Of a stretch of DNA of 64,000 nt, positions 12,648-25,076 are shown one piece after another. Made by a program: the position numbers and the translations under genes. Each line of letters starts with the position of its first letter. Within the stretch, counting starts at the first letter, position 1. This stretch comes from Microbotryomycetes sp. JL201. Its lineage: Eukaryota > Basidiomycota > Microbotryomycetes. Below the pieces are notes generated by a model, which saw only the letters and a list, made by a program, of their open reading frames with translations, made no database searches and was not told where the DNA came from. The stretch spans positions 102,138 to 166,137 of the forward strand of contig JAQYUZ010000039.1 of the NCBI GenBank assembly GCA_033819885.1, given 5' to 3'.

Positions 12648-12984
12648 TACCGGGCGTGCGGACTTGGTACATTGTAGCAAACATCCATCTGTCCTAGGTC
12701 TTGCTTCGGGTAGCCCTTGCGTAAGCGAGTATGACTTGCAATGTAGGCTGCGAGATGACGAGAGAGATTGCAACATGGTTCTAACTAAAACACACAAAGA
12801 AGAACGCGGAAAAAAGGAGGAAAAAAAAAAAAGAAACGTAAAGTATGCGACTGCGAATAAATGTTACGAAAGGCAGATAACGAAAAAGAAAAAAAAAAAA
12901 AAAAGGGCAAAAGTGGCGAATCCAGAATAATGACAAGCTCCCTGGCCGGCGCGTACTATTGTACACCATGTCGAAGGGATTCGA
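12648..12984. other. Convergent 3' region with A-rich runs
   Basis: Lies between the stops of the TMEM115-like gene (+) and the zinc-finger gene (-). Contains two A-rich runs near 12817-12832 and 12883-12904. No gene seen. Confidence 0.6.
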
Positions 12985-15900
12985 TCAAGGTTCTTCTAAT
13001 CCCTCGCTGTGCAAGTTACTGGTTGTCGTGCCAATGCTCCAACGTCTTTGTCTCGATCTGACTTGCCCGCCGCTCCCAGCCGCGTCTGAACGACTTGTCG
13101 TGAGTCCGGCAGAAGATGATTTACCGAGGTCGAGGTTCGGAGTGGACATCATTGACGATGTAAACGTAGCAGGTTTAGGAGTATCCGTCACGCTCTTGTT
13201 CCCTCCTGCACCTCCTCTCCGGCCGTCAGCATCAAACGTCATTTCGCTCCTCAAACCAGACATAGTCGTATGATGTCCACTCGTCGTCGCCGAGGATCCT
13301 CCAGTGACATCATCGTGTACACCTGCATGAGCCGCACCCAGGAACCCAGGTCCAGGTTGACTCGCCAGACCAAGTTGCTTTGAAATGCCAGGGTGGGCAG
13401 GTGATGAAAACATGTAATTGATGCTTGGTGGTGAAGAAGTCGGATTGCTGGCGTAACCGGCGGACATGAAGTTGAACCCAGTGTTGCTGTTGATGTTGTT
13501 GTTGTTGTTTGACGAACTGATGCCTGCACACATATTCGAACGTCAGTAAGGTTTCGCATATGCAAATAGCGGGAGGAGGAAAACGTACCAAACGGAATGG
13601 GATTCGAAGCCGACCTAGACATGCCTTGTGCGAGAGCAAGACCTCGGCCGTTCGAGGTATGAAAGTGGTCGACCGAGTTCAAAGTCATTTGCGCCGGCGC
13701 CGGCGTCGACAAGATGGATGATGAAGGATGTGGTGGCGGCATAAGTTCTGTCGAGCTTGGATGGGCACCAGACGAAGTATTGTCGTCGTCCGACCGCCGA
13801 CGATGAGCCGAGGACGAAGACGATTCAATGTTGAAACCGCCCAAATCAGATGACAAGCCAACGGGGTGGTGATGATGCAGAGCGATCGGTTCAATACGAC
13901 GAGATCCTTGGGACGAGGGAAGATATCGAGATGATGCAGACGAAGACAACAAATCCGAGTTGGCACCGTGTCTCGTCGACGTGCGACCACCTGACGAGCT
14001 TGACGACACGTTTTGCTTGCGTCCGGTGCCGTACTGCCGACTCGGACTGGCGTCTGCTGCGCTTGATCTCCTCTTTGACCGGCGTTTGGTCCGTCGGCTT
14101 TCGTCGTCGTCCAAAAGATCGCCGTCATCAAGCGCCGACTCGCCCCGTGCAGTCAAGTTGCCTTCCTCATCGTTATCATCGTCATAGTCATCGTCATGCA
14201 ATCCACCATCGAGTGCAGGTGAGCTCTCGAACGACATGGCGATCTGGTTGCCCGGTGTCGGAGTCGCCGTCAAATTGGCATGCTGAGCAAACGTCATTGA
14301 AGAGTTGCCAACTCGCATCGCGTCTGACGCTCGAATCTTGCGAGCAGACGCCAACAGTGTATTGACATTCGCTCGAGTTGACGAGTCTGGCGAATCTGAC
14401 GCGGCGCGTTTGCGAGGCGACACAGACCCGACGACGCTCGTCCCGATGACCGGGCTCAGCACATTCGAGACGGACGAGCCTCGCTCAGGAGTCGGACCAC
14501 CACGGTGAGCTGGGAAATCTTGCGGCCATGGCCGACTTGCCGAAGCCGACAAGTCCGAGGATTCAGACCCAGGACTGCGCTTGCCGTCATCGTCTTCGTC
14601 TTCGTCCTGAGTCGAGTTCCGACCTGACAAGCCAAGTTGACCGTTCACTTCATCATCATCATCGTCTTCGTCTTCGCGAGTCGTTCGCGCGTGCGAGATG
14701 GACGAAGCAGGCGAAGCGACTTTCATGGCGATCAGTGCGTTCGCGGCATCCTCTGCTCGCTCGTACGGTTTGCCTCCGCTTCCACCGCCGATGCTCGACA
14801 GCCCGGCCGTCGTCAAGAATTGTGCTCTTACAGGAGACCGGAGCTCGCGCGAACCAGATTGTGAGCGCGAGTGAGAGATGGGCGACGCCTGTCGACGGTC
14901 AAAGAACGTCAGATTGTTCGGCTGCGTTTGCTGTTGCATTGCGTGTGCTGTAAACGGGTTCGAGATCGTCACCGGAGTTGAGGATGGCCGGGCGAGTCCG
15001 TAGCGTGGGTCTGCGGCAGCGTCGTGCATGCTGCGGTAATATTCTGCCTCTGGCGGAGGCGGATACAAAGGCGCCGACAGCGGGGCAGCGTACGAATTGG
15101 CCGCATAGTGAGATACGGCATACGAATCTTGGTAGTAGCCGGTAGGCGCCTGAGGATGTGTTGCGTAAACGACCGGACCCCGCGGCTGAGAATAGGCGTT
15201 GCCAACGCGCTCGGGAAATGGCGGATGACGGGAGTCTGCAATGTCGAGAGACGCAGCATAGACTGGCTGATGTGACGATGCTCGCTCTCGACTTGGTCCT
15301 GCCAGCGGCTGATCGTACTCGCGCAGCCTAGTCGCGTTGCGGCTATAAATCGAATTGGCGAGTGGAGCCGTCTGAGCGACAGCTTCTGGAACGGCTCGTT
15401 GCGCTGATCGGGCTGAAGCATTGCGAGAGTGCGTCGTCGAGTTCGGTTGAGCTGAGGTCGCCACTGATGCACGTGCGCTGCCGCGCGACTTGCGCTTGCC
15501 CTTGCCGCCTTCATCGTAATCTGAATCGTCTCCTTCAACGGCGCCGTCGTCATCGTCTTCGACATCTTGACCGTTCCACTTGCCAGAGACGGTGACTTTC
15601 CTGTCTTGCTCCTCTGGCGCGGGCGTGCCTGCGGCCGATTCAATGTCGACAGACGCGCTCTTGTCTGCGCGCTTGGCGGCGCGCGACTTGCGAGCCCACT
15701 GGCGTTTCGAGTTGAGCACGCTTGAGTGTCTTTCTTCCTCTGTTTTTTGTTTGCTAGCATCTGCGCGAGCGAAGAACAATAGTAAGTATTGCACTTGGAA
15801 CGAGCCTGCATGCCTGATGACGTCTCGGTGGCGTGAGGCGGTGCAGATAAAGGCACGCGCACGCCCTGAACAGCCAGGGTCGACTCACCATTGTCCCATC

Positions 15901-16510
15901 GAGTCCGACGCGGTTGCTGACTTAGAGGGATGCCGTGCTTGTCTTGCAAATGCCTCCTCCAAATGGACCTAGCGTGCTTGCCCTGATACACCTTGTCGCA
16001 ATGCGCACACCTGAATGATGTCGTCTCGCTTGATGCCGGACCAGCCGGATTGTCTGTATAGTCTGGCGCGAGGTACAGAGGTTGGCCATCGTTGCTCTGA
16101 GTAGCAGGACCCCGCTGCGACGCATCCGCAGTACCGTCAGTAGGGCGGGGCTCAGCTGCTGGCTGTTTGGCTTTCTGCGCGCGTCGTCTGGGTGCCGTGG
16201 ATGCCAAGTTTGATATTGCCAAAGACGCAGACGATGCTGACGGCTTGATGCCCTGCCCGGCTGATGCCAGTTTCGTTGGCGACGAACGGGACGCGCCTGG
16301 TTTTGTTGACGCGCCAGCCATTGATGTGTCATCGTACGCGGTGGCGTTTTCGGCATTTGGAAGGTACATCAGGGCAATTTGATGCGAGTAAGACGCGTGA
16401 GCATCCGCGTTGAACGTATGCGCGACGTGCAAGCCAGGGCCAAACGCGTTGTTGACACCGCCGACGGCAGGACCGCGGGGCAACGAGGCCGCGTAGGTCA
16501 GCGGCAGCAT
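12985..16510 (-). CDS. Large zinc-finger protein with low-complexity acidic regions
   Basis: Three exons (introns 15761-15888 and 13524-13588) give about 1,110 residues from the ATG at 16510. Around residues 165-190 is a C2H2-like finger, C-x2-C-x15-H-x4-H (FRCAHCDKVYQ then IWRRHLQDKHG), followed by PRRTRWDN and, across the first intron, ASKQKTEEERHS and a basic RQWARKSRAAKR segment. This arrangement is seen in fungal DNA-binding proteins, so a nuclear regulator is likely. The rest is Ser/Pro/Gln-rich with several Asp/Glu clusters and a poly-Asn run. The start is uncertain: a 5' exon at 16855-17143 could splice to 16296 instead, replacing the first ~70 residues. Confidence 0.7.
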
Positions 16511-16747
16511 GGCGACAGTGGCGAAATCAATGTCAGTCGCAAAGGATTCCGGCAGTTTGATGGTCGGATTGGGCCGATGGGCCGTGAAGAGTGCAAAAGA
16601 TCGAGAGTGATCCCGTCCGTAAATGAAAGCGAACGCGGCCAAATGACGCACCGGCAGATAAAAGGGGAATCCGACCAGCGAGTAAGCCAGACCATGTACA
16701 ACAGTATTTTGAAGATAACAGATGCAGAGAGCAAGGTGCGTGTCAGC
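16299..16747 (-). other. 449-bp tract with no AG on the sense strand
   Basis: Reading the + strand base by base, no CT dinucleotide occurs between 16298 and 16748, so the minus strand, sense for the zinc-finger gene, has no AG. The tract spans the annotated start codon. Such AG-free stretches precede 3' splice sites that use a distant branch point, and the first AG downstream lies in a frame-compatible acceptor at 16297. Confidence 0.8.
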
Positions 16748-17638
16748 CTGATATTTTCACATATGATCGGATGCAGGCAGAGCTGAGCGAGTGCAGGCGC
16801 AGCAGCAGCTCGGTCCGGCGACATGTGCAATAGACAGATAGAGCGTCGACTGACCCTCGTTTGCAGTTGCCCGCTGCCTCGCCGTCCTGTTTGGGGTGTT
16901 GTTTGTTGAACCAACGCCGGCGGCGGCAACAGTGGCCGCGCTCGTCGAAGCGGGGGCGCCGTCGAGCACATACTCGTCGAGCATGGTCGCACGTTTGACT
17001 TGACGCCTCGCCCGGCCGCTTGCGGTCACTGCTGGTGCGTCTGCGTCTTCATGAGCGCCGTCGTCGCCCGCCTCGCCGCGCCGAGCTTTCGCATGGCGCG
17101 GCGTCGCTTGCATGAGCCCATCGGCATCGTCTGACGCAGACATGCAGGGCCAGCCTCGGCAAAGAGGTCTGCCGCGTGCGTTGCCGTTGCCTTTGGTGGG
17201 CGCGCGGGCGCAGAATCGTACGGCGGTGAGAACGAGTTGATCCAACTTCTGCCTTAATCTGCAAATAGACAGTCAACAGGGGCACTGACAGGCCGAATGG
17301 GAGCAGATTGCAGTACAAGTGTGACAAAAAGACGTCCCGAGTCTCTCCACACGCCATCACGGCATCCGCCGCTCATTCGCCAGAGCCTGCGTGCTTGCCG
17401 CCGGAGATCTGCAGGCTCTCATGGGCAAACGACTGTCTATGAGAGCTACAAATCGTCGGCAGTCGTTGATTCAGTCTCAGCTCTTGTTCTCCAGGGGTAT
17501 CCATGATCGTACAGACTGCGCCAATAGTCTTGTGCCACCGATTCAGACCCTCTTCGTCACACGCCCTCCCGAGCTCACAAGCATCGCAATACAACACATC
17601 GCAAGGACTCCTCCAAGTTAAAGCAAAATTTGCAAGTC
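16511..17638. other. Upstream region of the zinc-finger gene, possible 5' exon
   Basis: Holds a minus-strand open stretch from an ATG at 17143 to a GTCAGT donor at 16854 (exon 16855-17143, phase 1, 96 codons plus one base), rich in Ala, Arg and Asp and ending near RQRATANEG. It may be a first coding exon of the zinc-finger gene. From about 17250 to 17638 I see only the downstream side of DBP7 and no other gene. Confidence 0.35.
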
Positions 17639-20595
17639 TCATCTTCTCCTCTTTTTGCGCTTGCCACCGGTATTGGCGCCTCCGTCAGCGCCGACGAACC
17701 CTTTGCCGGCCTCTTTCAACAAACCGTCGTCCGCAATATGAAACTCTGAACTGCCGAGGCCGCTCGGTCCTTTCATCAATCGGCGCATGCGAGCCTCGGC
17801 GTCGAGCGGGTTCTTTCGACGACCCGTCTCGAAAGATCCGCCGTCCTCGTCGTCGGCCTTTGCTTTCGCGGATACTGGTGTCGATCTCGCTTTTTTGGCC
17901 TTGTCTGATGTGCCAGATTGATGTCCATGTCCCATCGCGCCAGGAGCCTCGCGCAAGCCGAACGACTTTGCCAAGTGACCGAGGTGAACTTGACGCAGGT
18001 TGAACATGTGCTTTTCGGCAGAAGGATGTGTCGCATAAGCTCGAACATGTGAAGTGAATGCGTTGCGAGCGAGCGAAGAGTGCTACACCATACGATTTAC
18101 GACACGTCAGTCACATTGTAGCGCGATATTTCCATCAATGACTATCGACTGACCTCGGTGTCTGCGGCGACCCATCGTTCGAAACCCATCTGGACATCGG
18201 TCGCTCGTGTCTCGTACTCTCGTCCTTGTCCTCCAAAGCCCGTCTTTAGCACGTCCTCGACCCCAAGCTCATGCAGCTTGACGCCTTTGCCACTCGCCGT
18301 CGCTGTCGTCGAGCTGCCGCCAGGTGTCGTCTTGCGCATGCCGTCTTGGACCCACGGTATCCAGTCACGTTCCGTAGGTAACACGAAAGCCGTAGCCGTA
18401 CCTTGCTTTCCGGCACGAGCTGTACGACCAACCCTGTGAACATACTCTGTCACGCCACCTTCGGTCGGCAAATCGTATTGAATGACGTGTCCAACGAAAG
18501 GGACGTCCAAACCACGAGCGGCAACGCTGGTACACAGCAAAACAGCATTCTCGGTTTGCTGCCCTTGCATTTTGCCGGATGGCACGACCGATTTTGAAGA
18601 AAATGCAGCGAGCGAGCCCAATCGCGTTTGCAAATCGAGATTTCCATGCAGACGGTACACCGGAACGCCCGGCAAGACGACAGAGTACGAAGCCAAAACT
18701 TTCGACTTGTCAGGCGTCGCGTCGTCCTCGTCATTCTCATTGTCGTCCGTTGTTTTACTTTTTGGTACGTCATCGCCAGTGCTGGATGACACCATGCTCA
18801 TCTCCCCAATTGCCTTCCAGTAAAAGTCGACGGCAGCCGTACACGACATGAAAATCAACACTTTTGTGCCATTCGGATGGCTTTGTCGTGCTTGAGGCGA
18901 AACTAGCAGCTTGCGCAACAGAGCGAGCATTGTGACGAATCGAAGTTTCGGAGGACACGTGACAAAATTGTGAATGAGCTGTGTCGGTGGCGTGAACGTG
19001 ATCGCGGCTCCGTTCGGGGCACGGTCTTGCAGGACGTCCTGCACATCATTGCCATCGCTGTTGCTATCGTCTCCACCTCTGTCCTCGTCACTTCGTGCTC
19101 TTTTCCTGCTGCTCGCCTCGGCCGCCTGCTTTTCGACGTTCTTGACCAACGCACCAACACCCTTTGACGAATCGACCGTCAAAGTGACCGGGTCCTTCAA
19201 GGCCAACCCAGCCAGCCTGTCGACGCCTTCGTTTGCCGTCGCCGAACAAAGCACCGTTCTGCGCCTGACGAGATCATTTGGACTTCGTTTCTCAACCTCT
19301 TCCAAAACTCCCTTCATCTGTTCCTCAAAGCCCAAATCCATAAGTCTGTCACACTCGTCCACAATCAACCAACGGAGTCCAAGTTTCCTATCGGTGCTCG
19401 AAGATGCAGCGGACGATGCATAGACGGAAGGACGGCCTCTGGGAGGGCCTTGAGGTCCGGACCCGTTCGAAATGGGTCTAGGTTGTTCGCCCGCGAAACG
19501 GAACGCTTCGGTCGTACGAAGGTGATCGAGCAAACGTCCGGGCGTGGCCACGATGATTGGACAACCCTTGCGCAACCTTGACTTTTCGTGAGTACGGTTG
19601 GCTCCTCCGACTAGCAGACATGGTGTCAAAGCACGAGGCGAGACAGAGAATGGCGAGGATGATGATGAGCTAGGGATCGTCAGCAGTTGTTCGAGAACGT
19701 TGTAGATTTGCGACGCAAGTTCACGAGTCGGTGCCAGGACGATGGCGAGCGTGCCGATTGCTCGCGAGGGTTCAGCGCCTTGCAAGACGGATTGCGGTAG
19801 GTTCAACAAGTCTTGAACCAATGGCAGCAGGAACGTCAGCGTCTTGCCGGAACCCGTCTGCGCTTGCAAGATGGCGTCGCGTGGCGTGCTTGGCTTTAGA
19901 GCGGGTGGCGACACGCCAGAGAGCAAAGTCGGAACGGCAGACGCTTGACATGCGGTAGGTCCGGTGATATCGAGTTTGTTGACGAGGTGAGATACAATCT
20001 CGTGCTGCAAGCCAAGCGCCGAAAGCGCAGGCGCGGGGGAGGGCCGCGCATCTTTGGCTGGTGATGACTCTTCCTCATCGTCATCCTCCCTCTGATGACG
20101 CAGAGGAGCGTTTGAGGGTTGCGAGGGCACTATTGGCTTATCGTTGTCTTGCTGCTGCACTTCTGGCAGACCTTCGGCCGAGAACAATGACGAAATGTAT
20201 TGCTTCTTGCCGTCCGGGCCGACGACCCGCTTGCTCTGACCTCCTTGTGATGGTCCAACAGTGCCCGGCTGCTTTGACTTTGGAGCGATACGCTGTTGTC
20301 GTGCAGAATCGGATGTAGCCGAAGCTCCGGACTGCTCTGTTCCCGCAGCGGGAGCCCGGGCAGCGGCTCTTGAAGGCCTGGACGCCGATTCATTAACCTG
20401 AGGTTGCCCCTGAGGTTGCGTCGTGGCCCGCTGCTCGTGTTTGAGCTTGATTTGCTGTCGCCGCTTGTCTTTGACGCGATCTGTCCAGCGACCACCGCCG
20501 TGCTTGGCCGAACGAACAGCAGTTCCAGCTTGAGACGTGACCTTAGACGTACTTGGGGCGCTGAAGTTGACCATCAGGTCGTCGTCGCCCGCCAT
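17639..20595 (-). CDS. DBP7: DEAD-box RNA helicase Dbp7 (DDX31 family)
   Basis: Two exons (intron 18083-18153) encode 961 residues. Dbp7 is a nucleolar ATP-dependent RNA helicase for 60S ribosomal subunit assembly. Motifs are in order: AQTGSGKT (~245), [17 protein letters not shown], the Walker B variant DECD (~413) where most family members have DEAD or DEGD, SAT (~452), AARGLDVP and [10 protein letters not shown] (~723). The N-terminal [15 protein letters not shown] block and C-terminal [20 protein letters not shown] with [15 protein letters not shown] are characteristic of Dbp7; the end is a basic KRKKRRR nucleolar-type tail. The acidic/Ser insert between motif III and the second lobe is long. 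The start ATG gives [14 protein letters not shown], as expected for the family. Confidence 0.95.
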
Positions 20596-20975
20596 CGCGG
20601 CGATTGCGTCTTTTTTTTGAGCGGCGACTTGGACAAGCTGCAAGCAAGCAGATTCAGCAAAGGTGGAGTGTATTTTATGGTGTAAAGATCTTGTCAGGAA
20701 GTACTTGCGACGCGAAGATCGTCTCCTGGTGGCGGAAATCGGCGTAAGAAGGGAAGAGGGAAGGAGCGCCGAAGTCACGTGCCGGCGAATAAGACAGATA
20801 TTCGCAACAAGTGAAGAAGCCCGCTTATCAGCGCATCCTCGGTTAGCTCCGCCGTCAATGCACCGCATTTCTCTGCTAGCCTCCTCGAATCGGAAACTCC
20901 GAGGACTGACCCTCGGTGCGTGCCTCTTTGCAAGGCTTTCCCCTAGGCTTCCATTCTTCCGGGCAGCCAGCCGTC
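20596..20975. promoter_or_regulatory. Divergent promoter of DBP7 and B1
   Basis: 380 bp between two divergent start codons. No specific element can be assigned with confidence. Confidence 0.5.
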
Positions 20976-22817
20976 ATGGAATACAATCATGAAACCAGCG
21001 ACTCCGAATTTGATCGCGCTTATGAGAGGGCCCAAGCACACGAAGTGCTGCAAGATTACAGCAACGAGCAGGTCTTGGTATCGGTCGCACAATTTCTCAC
21101 TGAAGTCAAGCCGCACCACGGAATCATGGAGGACAGCGACAAAGGACGTATGATGAAGTTTCTATTCCATATGAAGAGCCTCTTCCACTTTTACGAGTCT
21201 TTTCACTACGAAAGGCATAGTGCGAATCCGCAGTTCTATGTCCGGTGAGAGCAAAATAAGTCTGCGTGACACTTTCAACTGACTTGGCAAGTGCAACTGA
21301 CATTAGTGACCCAGCAATTTTGTCCGAATACCTTCGTGAAGCTGTCCATGAGTTGGCGCTCTGGGACGTCAACGTGAGCCCTGGAACACACTGGGCGCGT
21401 ACTTTCTTGGCGGGTATTGCCGCTCTTAGTGCTAGATGGAAGACACCATTTCCCGCTCTGACAAGCTTTTCACCGTCTCATCATGTACGCAAATTTACAG
21501 GGGATTCGTCGTGAGCGAATCTGATCTATGGCTGATTGCTCCTTTGCAGCCTCTCGAATTTGTCTCAAACATGACGTCTTCCTTCCTGTCTACCAATCAT
21601 GAGTCGCATTTCTCGAATTTGGAAAAGCTGTCAAAGATGCATGCTTCGGGATTTGTGATCGACAACTTTCGACACCAGCCGACTCTTCAAAATTATGGTC
21701 TGCAGACTCCGCTCAATACTCTGTGGCTTGCATCACAAGCCTTCAGGATGTTTGGATTGGATAGCTCAGAAGCTTGCCTATTTCCAAATGCAGTTCTGCC
21801 CTGGAAAGATGATCCCGACTTTGCCGGATACAACATTTTCGGCGTATTCACCACAGCTGTTGAACAGCCGATCACTCGAGCCATAACTGGAGTCAAGGGA
21901 TCCTCTGTTACCGGTAATACTGCCGCCGGCTACTTCGTAACCAATAAGCCTCTGCATAACAAGGATGCGGAGGACTTGAAGGATCGACCGTTGAACTTGG
22001 TGCGAATGCGAGCGTAAGACGACGAGTTTGATGACATCTGACATTGATTCCAGGTCTTTGCCCGAAGGCTGTCCACACCTGTCCGACCGCGCAGTCCGCG
22101 TAAGTCCTGCGGGTTGATAAGCTGCCTGCAGATCATCCGGCTGCTTTCTTCTGAGGCTTCTTCTGACGCCTTTGCCCTTTTGGTATAACTCTGAAGTTTT
22201 CCTCGCCACGCAATTTGTCATGGTAGCGACCTACGTTCTTTTCGCTCACTTGAACCATCAAATCAAAGTGGAGCACGAACTACACGTGAAGCTTGAAGAA
22301 GACGAGCAAAGGAAGCGAGAGCACTTTAACGCTCTCCTACGAGGGGAATTGAATACTGCTTTGATGTATCATCTGGTCCCCCGCCGATCGTCTGAAACTC
22401 GACAACAGGACATGGACTACTATAGCCCAGAATTCGAGCGATTGCCGCCCTTGGAGAAATGCAAACTCCTTCTTCAGCTACTAGAAGCGCTGAGATCGGT
22501 AAGATGCTCCCAGTACAGCCGCAGTTGAGACCACTAACCCTAAGGTGCAGGCCAAGCTGACACACAAAGTGGACGAGCTTCTTGGAAGACAGTTTGCGAA
22601 CTGGAAATTTGATGTGACCGAGAGCTTGACCATGCACGAGCAGAATGTTGAAAACCTCAACATCAAGATCGGATACACTCGAAACTCACACCAACGCCAT
22701 ACACAAGCACATTCGAGCTCAACTGGTCCGATGCATATGGCAAATCTTTCCCCTAGACAGGGGAAGCGGTATGGCGTGAATACTCGGGTTTTGCAGAGTA
22801 AATGGGGTATGCTGTAG
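20976..22817 (+). CDS. Unknown protein B1 (tandem family B)
   Basis: Six exons give 509 residues. Introns: 21245-21306 (phase 2), 21485-21549 (0), 22014-22053 (2, only 40 nt), 22104-22196 (1) and 22499-22550 (0). The fourth intron is inferred from the conserved phase in B2 and B3; it uses GTCCTG although a GTAAGT lies four bases upstream, because only this choice keeps the frame. Blocks shared with B2: GTHWARTFLAGIA, YGLQTPLNTLWLA (B2 LQGVETPLDCVWIA), YYSPEFER before LLLQLLEALRS, then AKLTHKVDELLGRQFANWKFD in the last exon. Near the C-terminus is LSPRQGKRYGV. I do not recognise a fold or enzyme motif, and there is no signal peptide. Confidence 0.6.
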
Positions 22818-23129
22818 ATGAACAGGTGCAAGTGTAGTCATGCGTCTGAGCAGCCAAACGGTGGCGCTCGTGCGGCCCCTGACGCGATAGTCTACAACCA
22901 ATGTAGCCGTGAAAGTACAAATAAAAGGGCGGCGAGGCGCCACGTCGAGGTGCCTTTTGGGCTGTTCAGGCGTTATTAGTGTAAGTGTTCGAACACAAGG
23001 CTCCCGAATGTAGCATACTTTTTGCACCGCTCTTGCGAGCGCCAGGAGCCTTGGCTTTGAAAGTCCGAGGCTGGGTAGGATGGCAGCAAAAGTGCTTTTC
23101 TTGCATCGTGACCACCTGTCACAATCACC
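22818..23129. other. Intergenic between B1 and B2
   Basis: No gene or RNA supported; presumed terminator and promoter. Confidence 0.5.
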
Positions 23130-24887
23130 ATGTCGGCCCTCACGCACGCGCACGAGCCACCCTCGGTGACTGCCAAATCAGAAGCGCTTCATGTACTCAA
23201 TCTTGGCACAGATGCCGAGATCCTCAACGAATTTAAATGTTTTGTCGATCGGGCCAAGACAGACGGCCACATGCGTGGCGTAAACATAGTTCTCTATCGG
23301 CTCTTTCAGAACTACTGGTCCGACGTGTGGATGGCGCGCTTGTATTTTGACGCAACTGGATTTGGCCATGGGGGGAGACGCGTGCACATCACGCAAGTCG
23401 GACAACTGTTTGTGTCTCAAAGCTCGCTGATATCGGAACTTTGACAGGGACATGAAGGAAACCGCAATATTTTGCACTAAGGCACTCCAGTTCTGCAAAT
23501 CTCGCATTCTGCTGGACAAGAAAGGAGGGCAGGTGGATGGCACACATTGGAATTGGTATCGCATCCTCTGGGCGGCAATCGCTTATCAGCAGGAGCTTAT
23601 GGCGCTCAGCAGGCACACACGTATACCACCCCAAGACAACCTCCGGATTCCTCTGCCTCGAATTCGACACGTTATAGATACCGAGCGCGGACTATCGTTC
23701 GAGGAAGCACTTACATGGTTATGTAACGTGAAGACGTCCCGGTTCCAGTCGACTGATCTGGCGGATTACGACTTGCAAGGCGTTGAAACGCCGCTCGACT
23801 GCGTCTGGATTGCTCGCACGACACTAGTCTTGCTCGGGTTCGGTCCAGACGGCTCGACAGCTTTTTTCGAAAACATGAAGTCGCCATGGCGTCAAGAGAG
23901 GGTCTGGACTGATTATGCGCCGTGGACGCATTTCGAGACGATTGCAGAACGTATCTCAAAGATCGTGACCGGGGAGCAGGACGTCAGAGCGAGGGATGAA
24001 AAATGGTACATTCCGTTCGACAATCAACTCAAGACTGTCGGAGAAACCAAAAAACATCAGTCCCAGCCATTTGCGGTGGTAGGCTGTTGGCAATCGATAT
24101 GTACTGCATCAGACTGATGAGGCGGTCGCAGTTGTTTGCTCGTGCAGGGGTCTACAGTGAACCTGATTACGACTGCCCGCGTGCGCACACGAATCGCTTT
24201 CACATGCTGAGTAACTGACCGTGTTGAGACACAGTTGATCGCTGCACAGAATTTGTGCTTGTGGCGGCCCAGGTCCTGCGTCAGCATCTTCAAGACATGT
24301 CCAAAAGCGAGCAAGCCTCACATGATCACGAGAACGCCACTGCCGCGATGAACAGTCCCGCACTGCAAATATTTGTGGACGAGATTGCCACTGAGCACGT
24401 TTGTGCGAAGTTGGAGAAGCGCTCCGGCGGAGGCGGATATCACAGTCCCGAATTTGACAGAAAGAATCCAATGCAGAGGAGTGTGTTGCTGCTTGGCTTG
24501 ATACTTGCGTTAAAGGAGGTAAGTTGCTCCCTCAAAAAACAAAAAGGTTGTGCTAACTCTGCTCGTTAGCTCCGTTTGACCCACCTGGTTGATTTTTATC
24601 TTGGGCACGGAGCTTGCAACTGGCAATTTGACTGTTGCTCGAGTCTCAAGAGGCATATAAGAAAAGTTCGAGAGCTTAATGAAAGCTATCCAGCCGTAGC
24701 GAGGAACAGAGGCCACGCGCCCGCACACCACGTGACGGAGGAGCAGAACGCTGAATCACGCAGCAGTCAGGAAAGGAGGGCATCGACTGAATCGCACCGG
24801 TCTATTGACATGGCGAGGCGAGAGGCTCGCCAGGAGCAAAGGTACCGCACGACCACGAAGGAACTGCGAGCCAAGTGGCGACCCTAA
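23130..24887 (+). CDS. Unknown protein B2 (tandem family B)
   Basis: Five exons, 524 residues: introns 23408-23447 (40 nt, phase 2), 24079-24131 (0), 24211-24249 (39 nt, 1) and 24519-24570 (0). The second intron of B1 is absent here. The weak donor GTTTGT at 23408 is chosen because it restores the same phase-2 junction as in B1 and B3. Aligned blocks: DGTHWNWYRILWAAIA, YDLQGVETPLDCVWIA, EFVLVAAQVLRQHLQDM, GYHSPEFDRKNP, LRLTHLVDFYLG with NWQFD, and C-terminal ARQEQRYR then LRAKW (B1 LQSKW). Function unknown; the ~120-residue tail is rich in Arg, Glu and Ser. No targeting signal visible. Confidence 0.6.
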
Positions 24888-25076
24888 ATTTGATATTGTG
24901 TAGCGATACACGGTAAGCCTGAGTAGCATACCAAAACCATGTTCTGCTTGAATTAAGATAAAGTGCCTATACTGCCCTCTTTTGGCCTTGGAGAGGCTGT
25001 ACCGCCGAAAGAAACCTCCTGACGCGCCGTAAAGTCCGGATGCTGTGCTCACATTTCTTGTTCTCTTGCCAACGCC

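Noticed and set aside
13850-15972. Several plus-strand open frames across the zinc-finger gene
   Set aside because: Low-complexity antisense shadows of the 12985-16510 coding sequence, with no family features.
22014-22131. A single 118-nt intron in B1 replacing two introns
   Set aside because: It is frame-compatible but removes the CP-containing segment that aligns with B2 and loses the phase-1 junction shared with B2 and B3.
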